Assembly (NCBI RefSeq): GCF_029784165.1
Contig: NC_073696.1
Coordinates: 171,234,912 to 171,298,911, forward strand
DNA length: 64,000 bases
Direction: 5' to 3'
From: Wyeomyia smithii
Lineage: Eukaryota; Arthropoda; Insecta; Diptera; Culicidae
Positions 38,701 to 50,700 of the stretch are shown here, piece by piece (position 1 is the stretch's first letter; each line of letters begins with the position of its first letter). The notes below the pieces were generated by a model that was given only the letters and a program-made list of their open reading frames with translations, searched no databases and had not been told where the DNA came from. The translations under genes were made by a program, and so were the position numbers.

Positions 38701-41700
38701 CTTTTTTGGCTAACGGACCGTTCACCGGTCTAGGGCCGAACGAATTAGAGATGTCCAGCTTCTTCTGTCTTGGGCAGTCGTTCTCCAGTCTCCCCGTACA
38801 CCAGCAGATCGTGCATCTTCTTCCACCGCGCACATCCACCGCGTGCGAGGCCTACCACGGAGTCGACGGCCTCTCCCTGGTTCTCTACTGAAGATAGTTT
38901 TGGCGGCTCTCTCGTCAGGCATCCTGGCTACATGTCCAGCCCACTGAAGCCTGCCCCGCTGTATTACCTTCACTATATCAGCATGTTTGTATACCTGGTA
39001 CAACTCGTGATTCATTCGTCTGCGCCACACTCCATCTTCCAGGTTACCGCCAAGTAACGATCGCAGAACTTTACGCTCAAAAACTCCGAGCACTCGTCGA
39101 TCAGCTTCCTTCAGCGTCCATGCTTCATGTCCGTAAAGGGCCACCGGGAGTATCAGCGTCTTATACAGCGCTAGTTTTGTGCGAGTTTGCAAACTACGGG
39201 ACCTTAGCTGGTTACGCAGACCGTTGAAAGCCCTGTTCGCAGCTGCAACTCGTCGTTTCACTTCACGGCTCATATCGTTGTCACATGTCACAAGCGTACC
39301 AAGATAAACGAATTCGTCAACCACTTCAAATCGTTCCCCATCTATCTCCACCTCAGCACCAACACCACGGGGACTCCCACGCTCTCTGCCAGCTACCATG
39401 TACTTCGGTTTGGCAGAGTTAATGACAAGTCCCAATCTCGCTGCTTCTCTCTTAAAAGGTACGAAGGCCTCCTCCACTGCCTTACGGTTGATACCGATGA
39501 TATCGATGTCGTCCGCAAAGCCAAGAAGCATGTGAGATTTCGTGATGATCGTGTTGTTTCTTTCGACGTTTGCTCTTCGTACTGCACCCTCAAGAGCGAT
39601 GTTAAAAAGTAGGTTGGAGAGCGCATCCCCCTGCTTCAGTCCATCCAACGTTACGAACGCGGCTGATGTCTCGCCAGCTATCCGCACGCACGATTTTGAT
39701 CCCTCCAGTGTCATACGACTCAGCTTTATTAGTTTCGTAGGGAAACCGTGTTCCAGCATGATCTGCCACAGCTCGTTTCTTTTCACTGAGTCGTATGCCG
39801 CCCTGAAGTCCACAAACAGATAGTGAGTCGATAAGTTGTACTCCCGGAACTTATCGAGGATCTGTCGCAGGGTGAAGATTTGATCCGTCGTGGAACGCCC
39901 TTGTCGAAAACCAGCTTGGTATTCGCCAACAAAGGATTCCGTTAACGGTCTCAATCTGAAGAACAGGATACGGGAGAGCACTTTATATGCGGAGTTGAGC
40001 AACGTTATCCCTCGATAGTTGCCACAATCCAATCGATGGCCCTTCTTATAGATAGGGCATATGAGGCCTTCCAACCACTCGTTCGGCATTTGTTCATCCA
40101 CCCAGATCCTTAGTATTATCTGGTGGATCGCATAGTACAGCCGCTCGCTTCCCGCTTTTAGAAGTTCGGCCGGGATACCGTCCTTCCCAGCGGCCTTGAC
40201 GTTTTTCAGCTCACTAATCGCCTTTTTCACCTTCTCCTGTGTTGGTGGCTCCACAGCTTGTTCGTCACTCATAATCGTCATCCTGTTCCTGCTCTGCGCA
40301 TCCGGCTCCTCACCGTTCAATAGCGCCTGAAAATGCTTCTTCCACCTGGCTGCAACCGTCGGTTTATCAGTAAGCAGGTTGCCGTCCTTGTCATTACACA
40401 TGACCGGCACCGGGAAATTCCTGCTTCTGACTCTGTTGACAGTTCTATAGAATCCCCGCACGTCGTTTTGAGCATAGCTGTCCTCTGCGCTGGCGAGCAT
40501 CTGCTCCTCGTACTCGCGCTTCTTCCGACGGTGGGTTCTATTTTCAGCAGCTCTTGCCACCCTGTACCTCTCTCTGTTCTGACGCGTAGCCGCAGTGAGC
40601 ATGCGGCTCCTGGCACGGTTCTTCTCATCTGTCGCTCTCTGGCACTCGGCATCGAACCAGCTATTAGGCTGTCTTCCACGCGTCGTACCTACCACCTCTC
40701 TCGCAGTCGTTTCGATGGCGCCGTGAATACTGCTCCACAGCCCATTTATGTCTTCTACTCCTTCCTCCTGCTGTTCTGCGATCCGTTGATCCAGCTCTCT
40801 GGCGTATTCCGCCATCAGCTTTCAACCGCTGAATGTTGAAACGCGTCGTCCTCTCTGTGCGAAATTTCAGCACGTTCGACAACCGTGCGCGGATCTTACA
40901 AACGACGAGATAATGGTCAGAGTCAATGTTTGGTCCCCGAAAAGACCTAACATCAGTAACATCCGAAAAGTGCCGACCGTCAATCAGTACGTGATCGATC
41001 TGGGAGCAGGCTTTCCCATTTGGATGCCTCCAGGTGTGTTTCCGAATATTCAAACGTGGAAAATAGGAGCTACATATGGCCATTTCTCTGGCCGCGGCAA
41101 AGTTTATCAGCCTCAGGCCGTTTTCATTGGTTGACGAGTGGAGGCTATGTCTTCCAATGACCGGACGGAAGAATTCCTCTCTCCCAACCTGTGCGTTTGC
41201 GTCTCCGATGACGACTTTTACGTCGTTTTTGGGCACTCGTCATAGATTCGCTCAAGCTTGTCATAGAACTCATCTTTGACTTCATCGGATTTGTCGTTTG
41301 TCGGTGCGTAGGTGTTGATTAAACTGTAGTTGAAGAATTTGCCCTTAATCCTCAACACGCATATACGGTCATCTACGGGCCTCCACCGGATGACTCTTGT
41401 TTTCTAATTTCCCAGCACTACGAAACCGACGCCCCGTTCCGCTGCTTTGCCGCCACTGTAGTAGATGTGGTACTTGAAAGAAGTGCGTGCAATAGGGTCT
41501 ACTGCACGGAATTCCCTTTCTCCGGAATTCGGCCACCGAACCTCCTAAATCGCTGCGATTTCGACTCCCTGCCGCTGTAGTTCTCGAGCAAGCAAGCCAG
41601 CCCGCGCCGGTTCATTGAGAGATCGGACGTTCCAAGTACCCAATTTCCAATCGTTTACCTTAATCTTTTTCCGTGTTCGTAGCCTAGGTCTTTGCCGATT

Positions 41701-44700
41701 GATCCGTTCCGTATTTCTAAATTCGTTGTTCGTGGTTGATGAAAGGTTTCGGTATGCTACCTTACCAGGGTCGCGATACCTACATCTTGCTGATGGGGCT
41801 GCCATCTTAGGTGTAGCTGGCGGGATACAGCGTTCCATAATTCAGCCGCCCGCTCCGGGTCAGACGCTGTTTTACGCCGCCCCTTTGGGGATACAGCCGC
41901 GTACGACCCCCTTCCCAGTCAGCATACGACCATAGTTTCCACCGGGGTTGGTTACCCGATCTCCGCTAAGGTTACTCGTATTCCGGTCGGCACCACGTGG
42001 AGGTTGGGATAGGAGTTGCTGGACAGAGGTGGATGGCCACATAAGGGTCTCAAGTTACACGTGTCCAGCCATTTGCCAACCAAAAAAAAAAAAAAAATTG
42101 CACCTAGCTGCTCTTTTATTCGATTTGAGGACCTTGTTTACCTCTGTTTGCAAAGATGAAGCTCCCAGCTCATAAGACCGCTGCGACGCTATTTCTTCTG
42201 CACGACATAAATCAACAGCCTTATCCAGAGTTATATCTGCCATAGGTAACATTTTAGTACAAAGATGTGGCCACTTATTTGCTGTTACTACCTTGAACGC
42301 GATAAATTCCGTTTCCAGTTCTCCTAGCTTAGCAACCTTGGCTAGGGTTTTTAGTCGGGTTGTGAAATCATCAACAGTTTCGTTAGATGAATGAACAGCT
42401 GAGAAAAAATCAAGTCGGTCAACAATTATATTTCTTCTTGTGACGACTTTTGATAGCTACTAATGCAGCTTCTGGGTCGTCTGCTGCGCTGGGGTTAGTT
42501 CGAAATTGAAAAACCGTTTTCTGGCTTCCTCGCCAATGACCGAAAGCAACACACTAACTTTTCTTAGATTATCTGCTGGAGGCCATTTGTCCATTTCCAT
42601 AGCACTTGCATAATTTCGCCAATTTCTCTTAAAAAAATCGAAGTTTGCTGTCATGTCTCCTTCCAACGATAATGGTGACGGCTGAGGAACCGGAACAGTA
42701 GTCGATTTCACTTGCTGTTGTGGTTTATAATAAGTTAAATCACTTTGACGTTAAAACATTGAATAATCTTTATTTTCTTTTTTAGGTTCACAGGTTGGTT
42801 CTTACAGCTAAGTTTACGCTGCTTAATTCTAGTACTACGAACTAGTGGGAGAAAAACATAGCTACCTCATTTACTTGTCATCCAATCGTGGGCTAGCTTG
42901 ATGACGCCGCTACGATTGGTAATTTGAATACATAACATACAAACATACAGGCGTGCGCGGCAGGCGCAGAGAGCCTGTGAGTTTGTTTGTTTATTTTGCA
43001 GCCATATGCGCACATCGCATTGGGCTTGGGATAGGTCTGGACAAGACATGGGATTGTGACATTGGATACTCTCACTGTGGCAGTAAGGCATTATGCAACT
43101 CAAGTGCATTAGCTTAGTTATGCAACTTGTGAGGTTGGAAATAATTTATTGGCTGGGAAGGAACGTGACCCAGAATAACTGCTGGACATGTACTTTAGAC
43201 TGGTGAGAAAATTAAAGGATTTGTTAATCGTTTTGGGACTTGTGGGAATCATGAGTGGTTTGGAAATTATGGTTTGTGAGTGGGAAATAAAGCAATACTT
43301 TGCTTTGGCTTTTCTTGAAAGCATAAGGGAAAAAGGTTTCTTGGGAACATATGGGAAAAAGGTGGATTTCGTTATTAATTTATGGTCTTGGGAAAGTTAT
43401 CTTGAAGTTGTGGGAAATTCATAAAATTCAAAAAATTCATAATCTGGGATATACCATACCATCCCTCCAAGAGGAACATAAATGGTGAAATTGAAATGAA
43501 ACCATTTATTGTTGTCAACACTTTGGAGTAAATTGAAAAAATAGGATGTGCTATGTTTTCTCTTATAAACGGTATTTGAATTTTATTACATTGAATGATC
43601 ATTAATACTGTGCTTTTGACATCGTTTGATTACTTATTTGAATTAAAATACATGAAAATGATTTTGATTTATATATGCTATCTGAGTATATAATATCTTG
43701 GAAATATTTGAATACATGTGATTTGAAATGTAATATGGAATTTAAGTTTTTATTAAACGGTTTTTGTGAACTAGTATTGAATGGTTTGAATTAATGTTTT
43801 TTATTTTGCAATTTGGATCTAAAAGTTCTTCTACTATATATGGATCTTCATAAAATGGATCCAGTTTTCTTCTGTTTTTAATTTTCAGATAAACCGTATC
43901 ATTTATTTTTAATTGGATCGGGTTTGTACCTATTTCTGTTGAAATTGTTCGTTTTACTTTCTGTTCAATCAATTTATTTTTTGCGATTTCGTTCGATTTT
44001 TGAATTTTATATTTTAATTCTTTACTATATTGTTCAAAGTTGTAAACTGGTTCTATTCCTTGTTTGAAAATTTCTTGTGGTAATTTAGCTTTAACTCCAA
44101 AAAAAAGTTCATGTGGAGAAAATCCATGATCTGTGTGTGGAGTAGTATTGTAGTTAAAAGCGTAAAATTTCAACCATTCATCCCAATCAGATTGATGCTC
44201 GTTAACGAAAGATCTCAGGTATTCATTTAAACATCTGTGATTTCTCTCGAGCGCTCCGATTGTCTGAGGATGATAAGCTGTACTAAATTTTTGTTTGATA
44301 TGTTATATTTTGCAGATCTGATCAAAGACTTCATTATTATATTCTGTTCCTTGATCGGATCTTAAAGTTAAAAATGTTCCATATGTTAGTATGAAATCAT
44401 TAACCAACGCTTTAGCGATAACATTTGCTTCTTTGGTTGGTACTGGTATTAATATAACGTATTTTGTTAGATCGCATTGAATAGTCACTGCGTATCTATT
44501 GTTATTATTACTTTTAGGTAACGGACCAACTGTATCTATTGATATAATTTCAAATGGGAATGATGGAGTTGTAGTTACTTTTTGTTTTTCTTTTGTATGC
44601 TTTATGAGTTTGTTTCGTTTGCATAATTCACAGGCCTTGATGAATTCTGCAATCGATCTTTTCATATTATTCCATTTGTAAACTTCCCTTATTTGAAGAT

Positions 44701-47700
44701 ATAGTCTATGTTGTCCTACGTGTCCTCCTGTAGGTGTGTAATGATAATCGTGTAATATTTTCTGTAATACTTCCTTTTTTGTAACCATCATTGGTGGTTT
44801 ATAAATTATAATTTGTATAGAATACACTAGTGTATTGGCTATATTTTTGAAATTTTCTACAGTAATCATTTTGAATATTTCGTCGTTAGTCGACAGCGCT
44901 ATTTTTCCTTGATTCATTTTTACCATGATATCCTCTAATTTCAGAAGAGCAGATTCTAAAATTTGACTTCCGTTATTTAACTGTTGATGCACTTGTGCAA
45001 CAGTTTTACTATTTTTCTTGATTATAAACTTTAATTCATTTGCGACTAAAATTGTTTCTAACTTAAGTAATTTATTTGTTTCAGAGGGGTTATTAGTCGA
45101 GTACGCAGAGAGGTGATCAATCTCTTCTGGCGTCGACTCCCGTTCATTCATGATAGTATTATAAATTTTACTATTTTGAGTCTGTCTAGTCATAGATCTC
45201 GTATTTATTTTTAATATATTTATGTCCTTCAACTCTTCTGAGGTTGTAATTATTCTTGACAACGCGTCTGCTCCTACATTTCCTTTTCCTGGAATGTATT
45301 CTATTGTGAAGTCATATTCTTCCAAATCGAGACGCATTCTGGTCAATTTAGAAGTAGGATTCATTCCAAACAGATAAACCAAAGGTCTATGATCTGTCCG
45401 AACTGTGAATTTTCTCCCATACAAGTAAGGCTTGAAATAATTAATGGCCCAATGAATAGCCGTTTATTCTTTCAGAATAACAGGTTTATTTTTCTCTGCT
45501 TGAATAAATGCTTTACTTGCAAAAGCGATTGGTAAATTTCCATTTTGTGTTTGTTGAGACAGAACTGCTCCACATCCAACGTCTGAAGCATCTGTCGTCA
45601 GTATAAATTCCTTTGAAAAATCGGGATATTGCAACAATGTTGGTGATATTAAAATATTTCTCAAACTGTCAAATGCAATTTAACATTTCTCAGTCCAAAC
45701 GAACGTCGTGTTTTTCTTTAACAACTGATTTAAAGGATATGCCAACGTTGCGAAATTTGGCACAAATTTCCTGTAATAATTACAGAATGCAACGAATCTT
45801 CTAACTTCGTCCGCATTTGTTGGTACTGGGTAATTCAACACAGCTTTAAATTTGGAATCATCAGGTAACATACCTTGATCAGTAATCTTATGACCTAAAT
45901 ATGTCACTTCTGTACTGAAAAAATTACATTTTTGTACATTAAGTTTCAGATTATAGTATCTCAAACGTTCAAAAACTTGAGTTAGGTTTGAAAGATGATG
46001 ATTAACTGAACAACCAATTATTACAATATCATCAATATAAATGAATGCTAACTCTGGCGTCAAACCTGCCATGGCTATTGTCATCATTCGTTGAAAACTA
46101 TTCGGGCTTATATTTAGTCCGAAAGGCAATCTTGTGAACTGATAATGACCATTTTTTGTTGAAAAGGCGGTGAATTTTCTAGATTCATTGTCTACCGGTA
46201 TTTGATGAAAACCTGACATGAGATCTAGAGTTGAAAAATACTTTGCTCTACCGAGTTGATCTAAGATGTCATCAATTCTCGGTAGCGGGAATTTATCCGC
46301 TAAAATCTTTTTGTTGAGTTGTCTAAAATCGACCACCAAGCGCCATTTTTTTTCATTGTCATTAGACTTCTTTGGCACCAGTAAAATTGGAGAGTTATAT
46401 GAAGATACTGAGGGCTCAATTATGTTGCTCTCTAACATTTTGTTCACCTGTTTGTCAATCTCGTCATGCTGTGCATGAATTGTCTTATAATTAGGAATGT
46501 ATACTGGAACATTGTCATTAAGAACAATGTTCTGTGAATAAAAATTATTCTGCGTAACCACTTCCTCTGGTAAACAGAAAATATCTTGGTAGTTCTTAAT
46601 TAAATTCATAAATTTTTCTTTAGCATATTGCGGAATTTTTTCCATGTTAATGTTATTTAAAATTTGTTCACATCTACTTTCATGCTGACGTTTGTTTTTA
46701 TTCACGTTAAGAATAACATAGTCAGTTAAACGACTTAACGTAGGTTTAAATTGAGAATAAGATATATACAATGGTTCATTATTAGTATTTATAAACTTAA
46801 CGTAAGGTTTTATTGCTGAAATAATGGAGTTTCCACAAAATACTCCTGGATAAATCTCTTCAGAATGAACTACCATATCTTCTGAGATTCGTAAATGCGG
46901 GACTCTTCTAACGACTTCACTACGACTCGGTATTATGAAGCCTTCATTTAAGTTATCTTCGATTGGTATTGCCATCTGTACATTTCCTATATTAAATGTA
47001 AGCAACCAATATTCGTAATCTAAAACACATTTATAATTAACTAAAAAGTCACGTCCTAAAATACCATCTGCTTGAATAGGTAAATCGGGCGTAACTAAAT
47101 GAAAATTATGGTTCAAAACTAGGCTATTGTTAATGTATAGTGCGGTGTTAACTAAGCCTAAAGTCTCTACGCTATTTTCTGTAATACCAACTAATTTTAT
47201 TTTATTATTAATATTTACAGATTGATCTGGGTTGATATTACGCGCTTTAAATAACGATATATCAGCTCCAGTATCAATGATTAAATTACAAATTGTATTC
47301 CCGGTCATGTGCACTTTGACCTGGATAAAGTTTGATGCATTTAAATTAATTGTCAATATCGGTGTGGCGGTTGGTAACAACTGACTAGTTAGTCGACGTC
47401 TAGGATCAATTGTTACTGTTGGCCAAAAAAATAATTTGGATTGGAAAATCCGTTTTGTGGTATTGCTAACTGTTGGTTATTAGCGTTTTGCTGACTGTTT
47501 GGTTGATTGGATCCCGTTGCTACTTGAGCGTAGCAGGGATTAACTAAGCGTTCATGATGTTGAGTCGGAATATTGCTCGGTAGTTGCGGAATGTTTTGCT
47601 GTCTTGCGAAAAACATTCTTGCAGCTTCAAAATTTCTATTCGGGTTAAACTGACGGTTTTGGTTGTAATTTTGATTAAAACCTCTATTAAACCGATTAAA

Positions 47701-50700
47701 GTTCCTATTGTTCTGCTGTTGATTGTATTGGTTGTTATGATTGCTATGATTTCTATAGTTATTAAGTGGGAATCGTGGTTGATATCGATTGTTGAAATTA
47801 GTTCTTTGATTATTATTCCTCTGCGGTATCCTGTTCACGTTATTGTTTTGATATCTATTTCTGTTACTCGTGGCGTTTAGTACCACTGCGTTCGATGTTG
47901 ACGTAGTAACATTTTCATTCTCCACCATTATATTAATGGCTTTCTGGAGATTGGTGAATTTACCTACTTTTAACATTATTTTTGTCTCTGAGTTTGAAGC
48001 ATTCGCTACCAATGTTTGGATAGCAGCTTTTTGAGACATTTTCTTTGCGACTTCGCTCGGAATTTTTTCGGTAATATAGGTTTCAGTCAATTTTTCAGCA
48101 AGTGAATCTACTTGCTTAGTAAAATTTTGCAAATCGCTTGGAGATTTTAACTTCAAGTTATTCAGATTACTTTTAGCTGAATCTGACGTACTTTTCTCAC
48201 TGCAATTGCTGATCAAAGCTTGAGTAATTCCGTCATAATCATCCGGAATTATAGCGAATAGATTTCTCGCTTTCCCACTTAGTTTAGTTAAAATAACTTG
48301 AATAGCCGCTGCTTTGTTTTCAGCGGGTACTATTGTCTTAACTACATTTACTGCGTCCACGAAGGATTTAACTCCTCCGGAGTTTCCATCATACGCAGGA
48401 ATTAAGGTAGCCAGTTCGGCTGCTGTTTTTATATTAAGTGCCATTGATACTGCGGTATGAGCACGTTTACACCAAATGATTAATTTGGCTAAAATTTTTA
48501 ATTTAAATTTTCTTTTTATTAAGTGAATATCACTGTTCGTTCTCGAGAACGAGTTAGTGGTACTCGGTGTTGCTAATTTATTATCGCTGTTTGCTCTTGA
48601 AAGCGAATCATTAATGTCGGGTTTCAGAAGAAGTTTTTTATTAGTAACTTCAGGCTCACTATCATACCCTCTTTGAGTCACTGGGGTGTTGTCCAGAATA
48701 TTTATGCATTTGTTATATGTTTCCTTTAATTTAGTATAGACTTCTACTTCCTCATTCCAGTTTTCAGTTCTGATTCTATACCGTAGGGATTGTAATAAGA
48801 TTTTATATTCTGTAAACAATTCCTGAAGTTGAATTGTTTTGGTTTGTATGCCCGATAATGTTCTTCCTCTAGTTTTATTTTTATATAAATTAAGATATTC
48901 TCTGTTTATGAAAGCTTCAATCTCTTTCAACCGTTCCATCTACTACTAACTAAATTCGATATGATGCAAAATCATTTGCTTAAATTTTAGCATAAACAGA
49001 TTTTTAATTTTAAATTATTATATTGATTATGCAAACACAAAATTCTAGCAGTTTTTTTTTTTAAATTTTAAATTATTATATTTATTATACAAACACAAGT
49101 ATCACTTATCTGGCAATACTGCTGCTGTCGTGTCGTACAGGCTGGTTGACAATCGGTGATGAAGCTTGACCTCTGCTGCTGATGCGAACATTTCGATAAC
49201 TGTACACTAGTGAATCCATTGATGGTGACGGTTTGTTTGGTTTATTTTTATATATATTTTTTAAACACTGTTTACCTGCTTCGGGCGAGGTAGCTACCGT
49301 TAAGTTTTTTATCAAAAATGATTCAATTTTTTTTTAACACTGTTTACCTTCTTCAGGCGAGGTAGTTGCCCATGACTGTTTTTAATTATTGTTTATTAAA
49401 ACACTTTTAACAGCCATCTTTCGGTGGCATAAAGTCTTTTGAAAGTTCACTACACGTGGCTGATGTCGTGGAGACTTTTCGCGATTTTCAGCGCGCGCTT
49501 ATTAATGCTTATTAATGCACTTTCACTCAGATTGTTGCCGCAACAACTCCCACCTTTTACGCTCACCCGCGTAGAAGGCTTTTTTCTGTGCCTTCGTCAT
49601 ACGGGGTGGCGTTTTTTTTATAATTTTCTTCTGTTCTACGTTTGGGGTATACGCAGGGGCGTCTGCGTCGTCCCAACACTCTTCACTCTGCATTTCTGAG
49701 CAGGTCACTAAGTCTCTTTTTTTTCAATTTTCGAGGACTTAACACTTTCCGTATTTGCTTCACTTTTCACCTCACGGCCACGAACTTCTGCAATCCGACA
49801 ATTTGCAGATCACTCTGTCGGCGCCATATTATAAGTTAAATCACTTTGACGTTGAAACATTGAATAATCTTTATTTTTTAGGTTTACGGGTTGGTTCTTA
49901 CAGCTAAGTTTACGCTGCTTAATTCTAGTACTACGAACTAGTGGGAGAAAAACATAGCTACCTCATTTACTTGTCATCCAATCGTGGGCTAGCTTGATGA
50001 CGCCGCTACGATTGGTAATTTGAATACATAACATACAAACATACAGGCGTGCGCGGCAGGCGCAGATAGCCTGTGAGTTTGTTTGTTTATTTTGCAGCCA
50101 TATGCGCACATCGCATTGGGCTTGGGATAGGTCTGGACAAGACATGGGATTGTGACATTGGATACTCTCACTGTGGCAGTAAGGCATTATGCAACTCAAG
50201 TGCATTAGCTTAGTTATGCAACTTGTGAGGTTGGAAATAATTTATTGGCTGGGAAGGAACGTGACCCAGAATAACTGCTGGACATGTACTTTAGACTGGT
50301 GAGAAAATTAAAGGATTTGTTAATCGTTTTGGGACTTGTGGGAATCATGAGTGGTTTGGAAATTATGGTTTGTGAGTGGGAAATAAAGCAATACTTTGCT
50401 TTGGCTTTTCTTGAAAGCATAAGGGAAAATGGTTTCTTGGGAACATATGGGAAAAAGGTGGATTTCGTTATTAATTTATGGTCTTGGGAAAGTTATCTTG
50501 AAGTTGTGGGAAATTCATAAAATTCAAAAAATTCATAATCTGGGATATACCATAGGTTGCGGTCGCTGTTGCTGATTCAGTGCGGCCATGCTCTGCATCA
50601 ACTGGGTAAATATATTGGACTGATGTTCCAAGAACATCTTAAATTGAATCCATTTTCAATGAGGAAATCCTTTTACCAATGAACTTGATTCAACACGTTT

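Larger units (their letters stand above)
38689..42097 (-). mobile_element. RTE-type LINE copy C, full length (about 3.4 kb)
   Basis: 8-bp duplication TTGCACCT (38681-38688 and 42098-42105). The 3' tail is a short TACTT-type microsatellite. At the 5' junction the + strand has a run of 16 A (42082-42097) between the conserved element head and the duplication, not seen in copies A and B. The closest of the three copies to an intact element. Confidence 0.95.
42730..50554 (-). mobile_element. 7.8-kb gypsy-superfamily LTR element, comparatively young
   Basis: LTRs of 729 bp (42730-43458) and 724 bp (49831-50554) differ by about five substitutions and a short indel by eye. Next to the 5' LTR is TGGCGCCGACAG, a plausible primer-binding site. 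gag (508 codons) is open; pol is one frame with three stops. It resembles the mdg1/412/17.6 part of the superfamily: Asn-rich gag without zinc knuckle, PR-RT-RH-IN order. No clear env frame. Target duplication is short and ambiguous (TAT shared at both sides). Confidence 0.92.

Noticed and set aside
42867..43424. Short frames repeated at 49963-50520
   Set aside because: They lie in the two LTRs of one retrotransposon and are not genes.
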